From contig CALCEX010000216.1 in NCBI GenBank assembly GCA_937900325.1, positions 4,925 to 68,924 of the forward strand: 64,000 nt of DNA, written 5' to 3'. Both the position numbers and the translations under genes were made by a program. The notes beneath the pieces were generated by a model that made no database searches, was not told the DNA's origin, and saw only the letters and a program-made list of their open reading frames with translations. Positions 16,017 through 25,684 of the stretch are shown here, one piece after another; position 1 is the stretch's first letter; every line of letters begins with the position of its first letter. This DNA is from an uncultured Clostridia bacterium (GTDB lineage: Bacteria; Bacillota; Clostridia; Christensenellales; CAG-138).

Positions 16017-17206
16017 TTTTTGTCCTCCCCGTCGTCAAGGAGGGTCACTCCGATGCTCTTCAGCTCCTCGTCCGAGTATTTGCGCTGGCCGTAGTTCATA
16101 AAATAAGAGGACTGCTGCCTTTTGCCCTCCGCCGCGGGCTGCTTGTCCAGCTCCGCCATGACCTTTCTGGCCTGCTTCAGGGTGGTCGCGCCCTTTTCGT
16201 GAAGCTGCTCCACGAGGCGGCGGGTCCTGTCGAAGGGATGGCTGGAGCCTGCGGAGCGCTCTGCCGAGAGCAGTATCGCCTCCGGCTGAATATGCCAGGA
16301 CGCGGTCCATGTGCTCACCGCTTCCTTTTCCCTGCGCCCCGGCGCGCCCCTGAGCCCGGCGCGGGAATATATCTCCCGGGCAAGCTCCTCGGTAAGGGCG
16401 GCGGATTTCATGGCCTCCTGCACGCCCCCCTCCCTGCGCATACCCTCCAGTATGGCGTTAAGGTACGCGAAGGTGGGCTTATCCGAGGAGGCGACGGCGG
16501 GGCAGGCGGAAAGTATCTCGTCCAGCGTCATGCCCCATTCCTCCGTCCATTTCTTATACAGCGCAAGCTCGTCCTCCGTGGCCATGCGCCCCTTGCGCCA
16601 GCGGGCAAGTATGGCCTTTGCGCCGCCCTGAAGCTCGGTATCCAGCTTTATGCGCTGCTCCGCGTCCGCGGCGGTGAGCACCCCGTCCTTCGCCCATTCC
16701 CGGGCCATTCTGTCCATGAACTGTATCTTGACGGAGGGGCCCTTCAGCTCCATGCAGCGGCGGACGAGCATTACGGCCGCCGCCTCTTCGAGGCCGAACA
16801 CCTCTATCCAGTCGTATATCTTTGAAAGCTCGCCCGGGGTGAGCACCCGCGCGCCGCATACCTGGCGAAGCGCGGAAACGAGGGGGGCGTACCTGCGGGA
16901 GCCGCCGGTGACGGGCCCCGCCTGAACGGATAAATATTCAACGCTCAGCGGCTCCTGCTCCACAATGCGCAAAAGCCCCATATCCTGCCAATACAGGAAC
17001 GCCTCCACCGCCTTTGCGGCGTCTATGCCCAGCGAGGCGCACAGGTCGGCGTTTTCTAGCCTGCGGCAGCCGCACTGCATGAGGCCGAAAAGGTATACCT
17101 TGCAGTAAAGCTCGGGCGCCTTCGGCATATATTCCAGTATGAAGATGTTCTGCACAGCGGTGCAGCCCATAAGGGCCGCGCCCTGTTCAAAGCCGCAGCG
17201 TATCAT
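16013..17206 (-). CDS. dnaD: DnaD domain replication-initiation protein
   Basis: The 397-residue protein has an N-terminal winged-helix region (about 30-100, RRLENADLCASLGI..) and two DnaD C-terminal-type repeats (about 145-215 and 230-300), each with the motif of a helix followed by W (YDWIEVFGLEEAAAVML; YKKWTEEWGMTLDEILSAC). A Lys/Gln-rich tail follows. In Firmicutes DnaD acts with DnaB and DnaI to open the origin and load helicase. The 4-bp overlap with the DnaI-like gene indicates translational coupling. Confidence 0.88.
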   Translation of the reverse strand: MIRCGFEQGAALMGCTAVQNIFILEYMPKAPELYCKVYLFGLMQCGCRRLENADLCASLGIDAAKAVEAFLYWQDMGLLRIVEQEPLSVEYLSVQAGPVTGGSRRYAPLVSALRQVCGARVLTPGELSKIYDWIEVFGLEEAAAVMLVRRCMELKGPSVKIQFMDRMAREWAKDGVLTAADAEQRIKLDTELQGGAKAILARWRKGRMATEDELALYKKWTEEWGMTLDEILSACPAVASSDKPTFAYLNAILEGMRREGGVQEAMKSAALTEELAREIYSRAGLRGAPGRREKEAVSTWTASWHIQPEAILLSAERSAGSSHPFDRTRRLVEQLHEKGATTLKQARKVMAELDKQPAAEGKRQQSSYFMNYGQRKYSDEELKSIGVTLLDDGEDKK

Positions 17207-17304
17207 TTATTGCGCCTTTCGTGAGTGGGTTTAAAATAAAATCAGTATTTATACGGCGCCTCCGCCGTTTTGTCCGTCTGTATGCGCGTATATCGTATGC
17301 CACG

Positions 17305-17775
17305 CTACTTTGCCCTTATCTTGCAGGTGAAGTCGGAGGTGGTAAGCTTATACATGCATACGGCCTCGGCCATGGCGGCTGTGAAGGGAAACTCCATGCC
17401 CGATTGCTGCTTCATTATCCTGTTAAGGGCGTATATTTTTTCTTCCGTATCCTCTATGAACTCCACCCTGCCGGTGCCTATGACGCTTGCGAAGGTGTAG
17501 CCGTAGGAGCAGGGGTTCGGGGCCTCCACCAGGCCGCCCCTGCCGTCCAGCTCGACGCAGGCAAGAGGGTGCTTTTTCAGTATTTCCAGCTTGCGGCCCT
17601 CCTTTGCGCTGTGAAAATAGAAGGTCAGCGCGCCGTCTGCGTACTCATAGCCGTAGTTCAGCGGCACTATGTACGGAACGCCGTCGTCCGTCATGGCGAG
17701 GCGGCAGACCTTGCATTCGGATACAAGCTCCAGTATCGTGCGTATGTCGGTTATCTCTCTGTCCTTGCGGCGCAT
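17305..17775 (-). CDS. Pyridoxamine 5'-phosphate oxidase-family flavoprotein (NimA-like)
   Basis: The 156-residue protein MRRKDREITDIRTILELVSE has the split-barrel flavin-binding fold of the NimA/PNPOx-like group: CRLAMTDDGVPYIVPLNYGY, then FYFHSAKEGRKLEIL and a VIGTGRVEFI strand. The conserved HSAKEGRK segment usually contacts FMN phosphate. The ATG at 17775 follows AGGAGGAA; upstream in-frame codons have no site. Members reduce nitro compounds or bind flavin or haem; the substrate here is unknown. It stands alone between dnaD and the SPFH gene. Confidence 0.85.
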   Translation of the reverse strand: MRRKDREITDIRTILELVSECKVCRLAMTDDGVPYIVPLNYGYEYADGALTFYFHSAKEGRKLEILKKHPLACVELDGRGGLVEAPNPCSYGYTFASVIGTGRVEFIEDTEEKIYALNRIMKQQSGMEFPFTAAMAEAVCMYKLTTSDFTCKIRAK

Positions 17776-17861
17776 TTGCCGTTTCCTCCGTATGTTTTTA
17801 TTCTCTCCTGAAGTCAAAATACAGGGAGCGAGCCGGCTCGCCCCCTGCGCAGAAGCACGAT

Positions 17862-19181
17862 CTATTTCTTTATGTCGCCGTCGTTGAAGGGATCGCCGCA
17901 CTGGGGGCAGAACCTGGGCGGGTCGGCGGGATCCTCAGGCTCCCAGCCGCACTTGTCGCACCTGTACAGCGGGGCGGCGTCGGGCTTCTTCGCGCCGCAC
18001 TCCGCGCAGAATTTGCCCTTGTTCACCGCGCCGCACTTGGCGCAGGTCCAGCCCTCTGCCTTGGGCTGGGGCTTGCCGCACTCCATGCAGAACTTGCCGG
18101 TGTTCACCGCGCCGCACTGGCACTTCCAGCCGGCGGGGGCTGCCTGCTGGGCGGGCTGCTGCTGTTGCTGCTGGCCCATCTGGAACAGGTTCCCAACGTT
18201 TCCGCCCATGCCCTGGGCCATGTTCAGGCCGGCGAAGGCAGCGAACGCGCCCGCGTTCTCGTTTTTTGCGGCGTTCTGCATAGCCGCGCCCTGGGAGCTC
18301 GCGAGATAGGCAGCGGCCATGGTGGGATCCCTGAGGGCCGCGCTCTGCTGCAGCTCCTTTATGCGCTGCTCGTCCTCGTCGCTGGCCTTGATGGAGCTGA
18401 TGCCGATGGAGACCATCTCTATGCCGCGCAGATCGCGCCACTTGGCGGAGAGCTCATCGTTGAGGCACTGTATAAGCTCGGAGGTGTGGCCGGGGAGGGA
18501 GCTGTACTTTATGCCCATATCGCTGATGCGGGCGAAGGCGGGCTGAAGCGCCGTCATCATCTCGGAGCGCATCTGTGAGTCTATGCGGTCCCGGGTGTAG
18601 CTTTCGGCGGCGTTGCCGCATACGTTTTTATAGAACAGCATGGGGTTGGTTATCTTATAGGAATATTCGCCGAAGCACTTGACGGATACCTCCAGCTCAA
18701 GGCCGGCGCCTATGTTGTTATAGACCACCCTGAATGGCACGGGGTTGGCGGTGCCGTATTTGTTGCCTATTATCTCCTTGGTGTTGAAATAATAGACGCG
18801 CTGGTCCTTGGCAGGGTTTGCGCCGAAGGTGAAGCGCTTCTTGAGCAGTTCCCAGGTCGCCTTGAGATTATCGCTCAGATTGCCGTAGAATATGGAGGGC
18901 TCGGTGGAGCTGTCCCACACGAACTCGCCGGGCTGAGCGGAGAACTCCACTATTGCGCCCTGCTCGACGATCATCATGCACTGGCCCTCGTTTACGGCGA
19001 TAATGGAACCGTTGGAAATTATATTGTCCTCGCCCTTGGTGTTGGCGTTGCGGCTGCCCGTGCGCTTTACGCCCTTGGTCATAAGGACGTTTTCCGGCAT
19101 GGAGTCGCAGTAGAAGTATTCGCGCCACTGGTCGGCCAGCACGCCGCCGAGCGAGCCTGTTCCTGCCTGTAAAAGACCCAT
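17862..19181 (-). CDS. SPFH-domain protein with C-terminal zinc ribbons
   Basis: The 439-residue protein starts with an SPFH/band-7-type domain (about 30-290) like the YdjI or virion-core-protein-like group, without a clear membrane anchor. After a Gln-rich linker (QQQQQPAQQAAPAG) come three CxxC-type zinc ribbons: CQC..CMEC, CAKC..CAEC and CDKC..CPQC. YdjI-type proteins are soluble or peripheral and help membrane or stress scaffolds in Bacillus. AAAGGAGC lies before the ATG. Its function here is unknown. Confidence 0.85.
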   Translation of the reverse strand: MGLLQAGTGSLGGVLADQWREYFYCDSMPENVLMTKGVKRTGSRNANTKGEDNIISNGSIIAVNEGQCMMIVEQGAIVEFSAQPGEFVWDSSTEPSIFYGNLSDNLKATWELLKKRFTFGANPAKDQRVYYFNTKEIIGNKYGTANPVPFRVVYNNIGAGLELEVSVKCFGEYSYKITNPMLFYKNVCGNAAESYTRDRIDSQMRSEMMTALQPAFARISDMGIKYSSLPGHTSELIQCLNDELSAKWRDLRGIEMVSIGISSIKASDEDEQRIKELQQSAALRDPTMAAAYLASSQGAAMQNAAKNENAGAFAAFAGLNMAQGMGGNVGNLFQMGQQQQQQPAQQAAPAGWKCQCGAVNTGKFCMECGKPQPKAEGWTCAKCGAVNKGKFCAECGAKKPDAAPLYRCDKCGWEPEDPADPPRFCPQCGDPFNDGDIKK

Positions 19182-19348
19182 GTTTGTTGTAGCTCCTTTC
19201 AGAATATATATTGAAATAACGATCTATACACGGGATAATTATATCACATATCGCCGTTTTGCGCTATTGAGACTTTATAACTCCGGGGCGGCCGCGAAAA
19301 AAGACAACAGTCCGCGCGGCGCGTACAAAGAAAAACATGATCCGCCCC

Positions 19349-19376
19349 TTTACAACTGAAAAATTTGAGATATACT
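19349..19376 (+). promoter_or_regulatory. Promoter of tdh-kbl
   Basis: TTTACA (19349-19354), a 16-bp spacer and TATACT (19371-19376) lie about 90 bp before the tdh start. The rest of 19182-19467 shows no glycine riboswitch or other leader that I recognise. Confidence 0.6.
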
Positions 19377-19467
19377 ATTATTAGATGTCCTTTAAGTACG
19401 GACACAGGACAAAACGACGTCAGATCCCCGGCAAATCTTATTTTATAAAAACAGGAGCGGTAAAAAA

Positions 19468-20505
19468 ATGGAAATGATGGACGCATTGGTAAAGGCTGCA
19501 CCGGAAAAGGGGCTCGTTCTTACCCGGGTACCAAAGCCCGTGCCCGGAATGGGAGAGGTGCTTATTAAGATCCACAAGACGGCAATATGCGGCACCGACG
19601 TACACATTTACAACTGGAACCAGTGGGCGCAGGAGACCATAAAGCCGCCCATGGTGATAGGCCATGAGTACGTAGGCGAGATAGCGGAGCTTGGCCCCGG
19701 CGTAACGGCCTACCATGTAGGTCAGATAGTATCCGGCGAGGGCCATATCGTATGCGGCCACTGCCGCAACTGCCGCGCAGGCAACGGCCAGTACTGCCGC
19801 CACACCAAGGGCGTTGGCGTGAACAGGGACGGCGCCTTCGCCGAATACCTCTGCATACCCGCGAGCAACGTCGTGCCCATACCCGATGGCATACCCGAGG
19901 ACGTGGTATCCTTCTTTGACGCGCTGGGCAACGCCACCCACACCGCCCTCATGTTCGACGTGATAGGCGAGGATGTGCTTATCACCGGCGCGGGCCCCAT
20001 AGGAATGATGGCTACCGCCATATGCAAGCGCAACGGCGCGCGCAGCGTGGTGGTCACCGACGTGAACGACTACCGGCTGGACATGGCGAAGAAGATGGGC
20101 GCCACCGCCACGGTAAACGTAGCGCGGGAAAAGCTCGAGAGCATATTCGGGGCGCAGCACATGGTAGAGGGCTTTGACGTCGGCCTTGAGATGAGCGGCA
20201 GCGTCGCGGCGCTCAGCACCATGATAGACAATATGCGCAACGGCGGCAAGATAGCCCTTTTAGGCATACACCCCGGCAACATAGAGATAAACATAAACAA
20301 GGTAATCTGGAACAGCCTGACCCTTCAGGGCGTATACGGCCGCAAGATGTACGAGACCTGGTACAAGATGATAACCATGGTGGAGGGCGGCCTGGACATG
20401 ACCCCCATGATAACCCACCGCTTCAACTACCGCGATTTCGACAAGGGCTTCGAGGCCATGAACAGCGGCAGGAGCGGCAAGGTAGTGCTGGACTGGACAA
20501 AGTAG
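19468..20505 (+). CDS. tdh: L-threonine 3-dehydrogenase
   Basis: The 345-residue medium-chain zinc dehydrogenase oxidises L-threonine to 2-amino-3-oxobutyrate with NAD+. Catalytic zinc ligand C41 ([13 protein letters not shown], the threonine-specific opening), GHEYVGE, structural-zinc cysteines from C96 ([15 protein letters not shown]) and the Rossmann GAGPIGMMA motif are all visible. AGGAGCGG precedes the ATG. kbl follows 39 bp later, so the pair converts threonine to glycine and acetyl-CoA. Confidence 0.96.
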   Translation: MEMMDALVKAAPEKGLVLTRVPKPVPGMGEVLIKIHKTAICGTDVHIYNWNQWAQETIKPPMVIGHEYVGEIAELGPGVTAYHVGQIVSGEGHIVCGHCRNCRAGNGQYCRHTKGVGVNRDGAFAEYLCIPASNVVPIPDGIPEDVVSFFDALGNATHTALMFDVIGEDVLITGAGPIGMMATAICKRNGARSVVVTDVNDYRLDMAKKMGATATVNVAREKLESIFGAQHMVEGFDVGLEMSGSVAALSTMIDNMRNGGKIALLGIHPGNIEININKVIWNSLTLQGVYGRKMYETWYKMITMVEGGLDMTPMITHRFNYRDFDKGFEAMNSGRSGKVVLDWTK

Positions 20506-20544
20506 AGTGGAAACCGCGATAAAGGACGCAGAAAGGAAAAGCAT

Positions 20545-21732
20545 ATGAGATCCGCACTTAAGCATTACGGCGAGATGCTCGAGAGCATCAGGGAATCCGG
20601 CACCTATAAGAACGAACGCATAATCACCACCCCCCAGAAGGCGCGCATAGATACCACGGAGGCAAAGAACGTGCTCAATATGTGCGCGAACAACTACCTT
20701 GGCCTTTCCGACAGCAGGGAGCTCATAGAGGCCGCGAAGGCCAGCTATGACAAATGGGGCTTCGGCCTCTCCTCGGTGCGCTTTATCTGCGGCACCCAGG
20801 GGCTGCATAAGGAGCTGGAGCGCAAGATAGCCGACTTTGTAAAGACGGACGACTGCATACTCTACTCCTCCTGCTTCGATGCAAACGGCGGCCTGTTCGA
20901 GACCCTGCTGGGGCCTGAGGACGCGGTCATATCCGACGAGCTGAACCACGCCTCCATAATAGACGGCGTGCGCCTTTGCAAGGCCAGGAGGTACCGCTAT
21001 AAGAACAACAATATGGACGACCTTCGCGCCCAGCTTCAGGACGCAAAGGACTCCGGCTGCAAGATAAAGCTCATCGCGACCGACGGCGTGTTCTCCATGG
21101 ATGGCTACATAGCCAACCTGAAGGGCATATGCGACCTTGCGGATGAGTTTGACGCGCTGGTAATGGTGGACGACAGCCACGCGGTAGGCTTCATGGGCGA
21201 GCATGGCCGCGGCACCCCCGAGTATTGCGGGGTAGAGGGCCGGGTGGATATAATCACCGGCACCCTGGGCAAGGCCCTGGGCGGAGCCTCCGGCGGCTAC
21301 ACCGCAGCGAGGCAGGAGATAGTAGACCTGCTGCGCCAGCGCAGCCGCCCCTATCTCTTCTCCAATACCGTAGCCCCCGCCATCTGCGCGGCGGCCTGCA
21401 AGACCATAGATATGCTGACCGAGAGCACCGCCCTAAGGGACAAGGTACACGAAAACGCCCGCTATTTCCGCGCCGAGATGGAAAAATGCGGCTTCGACCT
21501 GCTGCCCGGCGAGCATCCGATAGTCCCCGTAATGCTCTACGACCCCAAGGTAGCCAACGAGTTTGCCGCCCGGATGCTCAGGAAGGGCGTATATGTGGTA
21601 GGCTTCTGCTATCCCGTAGTACCCAAGGGCAGGGACCGCATACGCACCCAGATATCCGCCGGCCACACGAAGGAGGACCTGGACTTCGCCGTGAAGTGCT
21701 TTAAGGAAGTAAAAGAGGAAATGGGTCTGTAA
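20545..21732 (+). CDS. kbl: Glycine C-acetyltransferase (2-amino-3-ketobutyrate CoA ligase)
   Basis: The 395-residue PLP enzyme cleaves 2-amino-3-oxobutyrate with CoA to glycine and acetyl-CoA. It has the alpha-oxoamine synthase landmarks: NNYLGLS (residues 50-56), [20 protein letters not shown] and the PLP lysine K243 in [12 protein letters not shown]. Length matches the family. It is co-transcribed with tdh and ends at a clear terminator. Confidence 0.96.
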   Translation: MRSALKHYGEMLESIRESGTYKNERIITTPQKARIDTTEAKNVLNMCANNYLGLSDSRELIEAAKASYDKWGFGLSSVRFICGTQGLHKELERKIADFVKTDDCILYSSCFDANGGLFETLLGPEDAVISDELNHASIIDGVRLCKARRYRYKNNNMDDLRAQLQDAKDSGCKIKLIATDGVFSMDGYIANLKGICDLADEFDALVMVDDSHAVGFMGEHGRGTPEYCGVEGRVDIITGTLGKALGGASGGYTAARQEIVDLLRQRSRPYLFSNTVAPAICAAACKTIDMLTESTALRDKVHENARYFRAEMEKCGFDLLPGEHPIVPVMLYDPKVANEFAARMLRKGVYVVGFCYPVVPKGRDRIRTQISAGHTKEDLDFAVKCFKEVKEEMGL

Positions 21733-21748
21733 GCTGATAAAAGCAAAG

Positions 21749-21780
21749 GAAGGAGCTTTCGCTCCTTCTTTTTTTATTTT
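21749..21780 (+). terminator. Terminator of tdh-kbl
   Basis: The stem GAAGGAGC / GCTCCTTC with a TTTC loop is followed by seven T residues, 17 bp after the kbl stop. Confidence 0.9.
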
Positions 21781-21781
21781 T

Positions 21782-22852
21782 TTATTCGAACAGCTTTTTC
21801 AGGCTCTCGGAATAGGGCGGGCGGCATATGCCCTTTTCCGTTATGATGGCGGAAATGAGCGAATTGTCCGTCACGTCGAAGGCGGGGTTGTAGCACCTGA
21901 CGCCCTGGGGCGCCGCAGGCTCCGCGAAGAATTTGCTCCTTATCTCCTCCCCGTCCCGAAGCTCTATCTTTATGTTTTCCCCTGCGGGGCAGTCCATATC
22001 TATGGTGGAGGTGGGGCCCAGCACATAGAAGGGTATGCCGTAGTGCTTCGCCAGTATGGCCAGGCCGCTGGTGCCGATCTTGTTTGCCGTGTCGCCGTTG
22101 GCGGCCACCCTGTCGCAGCCCACCATGCAGCACTGCACCCAGCCGTTTTTCATGACTATGGAGGCCATGCTGTCGCATATGAGGGTAACGTCCACCCCGG
22201 CCCTTTGCAGTTCAAAGCTGGTGAGCCTCGCGCCCTGCAGAAGCGGCCTTGTCTCGTCCGCGAATACCCGTATGTCCATGCCCCGCTCCTTCGCGAGGAA
22301 CAGCGGCCCCTGCCCCGTGCCGTAGCGGGAGGTGGCAAGCGGCCCCGCGTTGCAGTGGGTCAGCACCCCGTCCCCATCGCGGAGAAGGGAAAGGCCGTAT
22401 TCGGATATCCTGCGGCACATCTCCATATCCTCCTCATGTATGGCGGCGCACTCCCGCTTAAGCGCCGCAAGCACCGTTTCAACAGGCATATCCCTGTGAT
22501 CCTCGGCTACGTCCAGCATTCGGTTCAGCGCCCAGCTAAGGTTTGCCGCCGTGGGGCGGGCGCCATTGAGGAAGCGGCAGTCCTCCTCCCAGCGGCTGTA
22601 AAAATCATCGAAGGAGTCATGCGGGGCCTGGAGGGCCAGACAGTAGGCGCAGTAGCCCGCGCATATGCCTATGGCCGGTGCGCCGCGCACCCGGAGCGTG
22701 GCTATCGCCTCGAACATCTCCTCCCTTGTGGAAAGGGTTATGTATTCCAGGCTGTTGGGCAGCAGCGTCTGGTCGATTATCACCACCGAGCGCCCATCAT
22801 CGGAAAGCTTTACGTTATCCATATGAGTGACTTCTTCCAGGGGGGGATTCAT
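21782..22852 (-). CDS. mtnA: S-methyl-5-thioribose-1-phosphate isomerase
   Basis: The 356-residue eIF2B-alpha-like enzyme isomerises methylthioribose 1-phosphate in methionine salvage. It has RGAPAIG near residue 50, catalytic C167 ([10 protein letters not shown]), D247 ([17 protein letters not shown]) and the [13 protein letters not shown] RYGTGQGPL segment. The ATG at 22852 follows AAAGGAG; longer versions add a meaningless leader. No other salvage gene is adjacent, so the protein may also serve the related 5-deoxyribose or anaerobic MTA shunt. Confidence 0.93.
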   Translation of the reverse strand: MNPPLEEVTHMDNVKLSDDGRSVVIIDQTLLPNSLEYITLSTREEMFEAIATLRVRGAPAIGICAGYCAYCLALQAPHDSFDDFYSRWEEDCRFLNGARPTAANLSWALNRMLDVAEDHRDMPVETVLAALKRECAAIHEEDMEMCRRISEYGLSLLRDGDGVLTHCNAGPLATSRYGTGQGPLFLAKERGMDIRVFADETRPLLQGARLTSFELQRAGVDVTLICDSMASIVMKNGWVQCCMVGCDRVAANGDTANKIGTSGLAILAKHYGIPFYVLGPTSTIDMDCPAGENIKIELRDGEEIRSKFFAEPAAPQGVRCYNPAFDVTDNSLISAIITEKGICRPPYSESLKKLFE

Positions 22853-22885
22853 TTGGAACGGCTCCTTTTGCGTATTTGTAAGATA

Positions 22886-22915
22886 ATAATACCGGCATTT
22901 AATAAACATTGTCAA
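22886..22915 (-). promoter_or_regulatory. Promoter of mtnA
   Basis: On the minus strand TTGACA (22915-22910), an 18-bp spacer and TATTAT (22891-22886) precede mtnA by about 35 bp. No SAM riboswitch is visible. Confidence 0.6.
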
Positions 22916-22941
22916 CAGGCTGTGAAGTTGGGCAAAACAGC

Positions 22942-22971
22942 TTGAATAATCGGCGGGTGCTGGTCTATAAT
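22942..22971 (+). promoter_or_regulatory. Promoter of the G3E GTPase pair
   Basis: TTGAAT (22942-22947), an 18-bp spacer and TATAAT (22966-22971) lie about 65 bp upstream of the first GTPase gene. I did not find a Zur-like palindrome here. Confidence 0.6.
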
Positions 22972-23036
22972 ACAGAGTTGTGAAGGCGCTGCCTTTACAA
23001 ATAAGAAAAAACTACGGGAAAGAGATGTAAAAGCAA

Positions 23037-24125
23037 ATGACCAAGGTCGATATTTTTTCAGGCTTCCTGGGCGCAGGAAAGACCACCCTTATAAAGAAGC
23101 TCATAGCCGAGGCTTATAAGGGCGAAAAGCTTGTGCTGATAGAGAACGAATTCGGCGAGATAGGCATAGACGGCGGCTTCATGCAGGACGCCGGGATAGA
23201 GGTCACCGAGATGAACTCCGGCTGCATCTGCTGCAGCCTGGTAGGCGACTTCAGCAGGGCGCTCAAAAAGGTAGTGGAGGAGTACGCCCCCGACCGCATA
23301 CTTATAGAGCCCTCCGGCGTGGGCAAGCTCAGCGACGTTATACGGGCGGTGCAGAACGCAGGCTCTGATGCGCTGCAGCTCAACAGCTTCACGACCGTTG
23401 TGGACGCGAACAAGTGCAAGATGTACATGAAGAACTTCGGCGAGTTCTTCAACGACCAGGTAGAGCACGCCAACGCCATAATACTCAGCCGCACCGGCGA
23501 GATAAGCCAGGATAAGCTGGATACCGATATAGCCCTGCTGCGGGAGCACAACCCCAACGCCACCCTCATAGTTACCCCCTGGAGCGAGCTTACGGGCGCG
23601 CAGATACTCGAGGCCATGGAAAAGCGCAACACCCTGGAGGCGGAGCTTGAGCTTCTGGCGGAGGAAGGCCGGCATGAGCATCACCATGACGACGATGATG
23701 ACGACGAGCATGAGCATGAGCATGAGCATGAGCATCACCACCATCACGACGATGACGACGATGATGAGCATGAGCACCATCACCACCACCACGACGGCGA
23801 GGAGTGCGGCGACCCCGAATGCGAGTGCCATCATCACCACCATCACCATGCCGACGAGGTGTTTACAAGCTGGGGCAGGGAAACCGCCAGGAGCTTTACT
23901 GAGGAAGAGCTCAGGGAGGATCTTGCGGCGCTGGACGACGCGGAGAAGTACGGCGCGGTGCTGCGGGCAAAGGGCATAGTCAGGGGCGAGGGCTGCTGGC
24001 TGCACTTTGACTATGTTCCGGGCGAGATCAATATACGCACAGGCCCCGCCTCCGTCATGGGCCGGCTCTGCGTCATAGGCTCCAAGCTCAACGAGCATGA
24101 GCTTTCCGGCCTGTTCGGCGTATGA
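23037..24125 (+). CDS. CobW/COG0523 G3E GTPase with long His-rich metal tract
   Basis: The 362-residue metallochaperone GTPase has Walker A (GFLGAGKTTLIKKL, residues 6-19), the CxCC metal motif (SGCICCSLVGD), the switch EPSGVGKL and a C-terminal CobW_C domain. Residues 213-271 are almost only His, Asp and Glu with three cysteines (ECGDPECEC). Known members deliver Zn, Co or Fe to target proteins, often under zinc starvation. The ribosome site is weak (GGGAAAGAG). It is followed 22 bp later by a second GTPase-like gene. Confidence 0.92.
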   Translation: MTKVDIFSGFLGAGKTTLIKKLIAEAYKGEKLVLIENEFGEIGIDGGFMQDAGIEVTEMNSGCICCSLVGDFSRALKKVVEEYAPDRILIEPSGVGKLSDVIRAVQNAGSDALQLNSFTTVVDANKCKMYMKNFGEFFNDQVEHANAIILSRTGEISQDKLDTDIALLREHNPNATLIVTPWSELTGAQILEAMEKRNTLEAELELLAEEGRHEHHHDDDDDDEHEHEHEHEHHHHHDDDDDDEHEHHHHHHDGEECGDPECECHHHHHHHADEVFTSWGRETARSFTEEELREDLAALDDAEKYGAVLRAKGIVRGEGCWLHFDYVPGEINIRTGPASVMGRLCVIGSKLNEHELSGLFGV

Positions 24126-24147
24126 TGAAGGGAACGCGGGCGCTTTT

Positions 24148-25098
24148 ATGAAGGAAATACCAGTATATATGTTCACCGGCTTCCTGGAGGGGGGCAAGAC
24201 CCGCTTCATGCAGGAAACGCTGGAGGACGAAAGGTTCAATTCCGGCGAAAGGACGCTGCTTTTGCAGTGCGAGGAGGGCATTGAGGAGCTGGACCCCTCA
24301 AGGTTCCCCGGCGGGGGGAAGAACATACTGATCGAGGAGATAGCTTCCCCGGAGCAGATAAACGCCGTATATCTTGAAGGGCTTGCGAAAAAGGCGAAGG
24401 CCGAGCGGGTGCTCATAGAGTACAACGGCATGTGGAACCTGACCGACCTCGCTAAGGCCATGCCGGAAAACTGGATAGTATATCAGGAATTCATGTTTGC
24501 CGACGCGCGGTGCTTCCTCAGCTACAACGCCAACATGAGGAGCCTTATGGTGGACAAGCTGATGACGGCCGAGCTGATAGTGCTCAACCGCGCCACGCCG
24601 GAGCTGGATAAGGCGGAGATACATAAGGTGATACGCGGCGTGTCCCGCCGGGTGAATATCGCATACGAGTATCCTGACGGCAGGGTGGAATACGATGAAA
24701 CGGAGGATCCCCTGCCCTTTGATGTGAACGCCGACCCGATAGTGATAGAGGACGGCGACTATGCCCTCTGGTACCGGGATATGTCCGAGGAGATGGATAA
24801 GTATGCGGGCAAGACGGTGCGCTTCAAGGCGCTCATAGCCAAGAACGCCAAAATGCCCGACAATATGTTCATAGCGGGCCGCCATATCATGACCTGCTGC
24901 GTGCAGGATATACAATACAGCGGCCTCGTATGCAAATGGCTGGGGGCGGGAAAGCTGAAGAACCGCACCTGGGGAACGGTGACCGCGAAAATAGAGCTGC
25001 GCTTCAGCAAATTTTACGGGCGCAAGGGCCCGGTGCTCAACGTGATCTCCGTTGAGCCCGCCGAAAAGCCCGAGCAGGAGGTCGCGACGTTTTATTAA
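24148..25098 (+). CDS. G3E GTPase-like domain fused to a YcgQ/DUF1980-like domain
   Basis: The first 190 of 316 residues resemble a short CobW GTPase: P-loop GFLEGGKT, IEEIASPEQINAVYLEGLA and VLNRATPELDKAEIHKV (NKxD-like region). The CxCC motif is missing. From about residue 202 the sequence changes to a beta-rich domain with GKTVRFKALIAKN, RHIMTC250C251VQD and NVISVEPAEKPEQEVATFY, which I recognise as resembling the C-terminal half of YcgQ/TIGR03943 proteins, membrane-system partners of Zn GTPases. The start at 24148 puts the P-loop near residue 10; a ribosome site is only weakly present (GAAGGGA). Probable co-worker of the preceding metallochaperone. Confidence 0.75.
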   Translation: MKEIPVYMFTGFLEGGKTRFMQETLEDERFNSGERTLLLQCEEGIEELDPSRFPGGGKNILIEEIASPEQINAVYLEGLAKKAKAERVLIEYNGMWNLTDLAKAMPENWIVYQEFMFADARCFLSYNANMRSLMVDKLMTAELIVLNRATPELDKAEIHKVIRGVSRRVNIAYEYPDGRVEYDETEDPLPFDVNADPIVIEDGDYALWYRDMSEEMDKYAGKTVRFKALIAKNAKMPDNMFIAGRHIMTCCVQDIQYSGLVCKWLGAGKLKNRTWGTVTAKIELRFSKFYGRKGPVLNVISVEPAEKPEQEVATFY

Positions 25099-25124
25099 AA
25101 AAAACAGCCGCAGGAGCGGCTGAG

Positions 25125-25157
25125 ATATCCCACGGAAAGGCCGTGGGATATTTTTTA
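25125..25157 (+). terminator. Terminator after the G3E GTPase pair
   Basis: An 11-bp perfect stem (ATATCCCACGG / CCGTGGGATAT, loop AAAGG) is followed by TTTTTTATTTT. A smaller stem CAGCCG/CGGCTG (25105-25122) precedes it. Confidence 0.85.
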
Positions 25158-25679
25158 TTTTCCGTATTTTTCCAGCCTTTTCCCCGCCCAGAGGGCAAGG
25201 GCGAGCTTGGCGAGATCGGGTATGATGAAGGGGAATACGCACTTGATAAGCGCGGCGATAAGCGTTATCGGGCCCTTCGTGTCGCCATAGACCTTTACGA
25301 ACCAGAGGGTGCCGAAGGCATAGCACGCAAGGAGGCCGAGAAACAGCGCCAATGCCCGGGTAAAAAGCCCCGCCCTGTTCCGGCAGAGCAGGCCGAATAT
25401 GGGGCATAGGAGCAGAAAGCCGACTATATAGCCGCCGGTGGGGCCGAGAAGCGCCCCGACGCCGCCATTGAAGCCGGAAAACACCGGCGCTCCCATCGCG
25501 CCAAGCAGTATGTAGAGCGCTATCGCCATGGCCCCATCCGCCGCGCCCAGCAGCAGCAGCGTAAGAAAAACGCCGAAGGTCTGCATGGTAAAAGGGGGCT
25601 GCGTGGGTATGGAGAGCCATGCGCAGGGCGCAAGGAGCGCCGCGCAGAGGGCGATGCGAGTCATGCGTTTTGCCGTCAT
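25155..25679 (-). CDS. bioY: Biotin transporter BioY (ECF S component)
   Basis: This 174-residue membrane protein has about six helices and the BioY signature (QPPFTMQTFGVFLTLLLLG, then GAMGAPVFSGFNGGVGALLG and GPTGGYIVGFLL). S components bind biotin and join a shared ECF energising module, which is not in the window. The gene starts 5 bp after aroK, so it is probably the last gene of the shikimate operon, an odd pairing. Confidence 0.93.
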   Translation of the reverse strand: MTAKRMTRIALCAALLAPCAWLSIPTQPPFTMQTFGVFLTLLLLGAADGAMAIALYILLGAMGAPVFSGFNGGVGALLGPTGGYIVGFLLLCPIFGLLCRNRAGLFTRALALFLGLLACYAFGTLWFVKVYGDTKGPITLIAALIKCVFPFIIPDLAKLALALWAGKRLEKYGK

Positions 25680-25684
25680 AGGTA

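Noticed and set aside
19182..19467. Glycine or other riboswitch before tdh-kbl
   Set aside because: No conserved riboswitch core was recognisable; only a promoter is supported.
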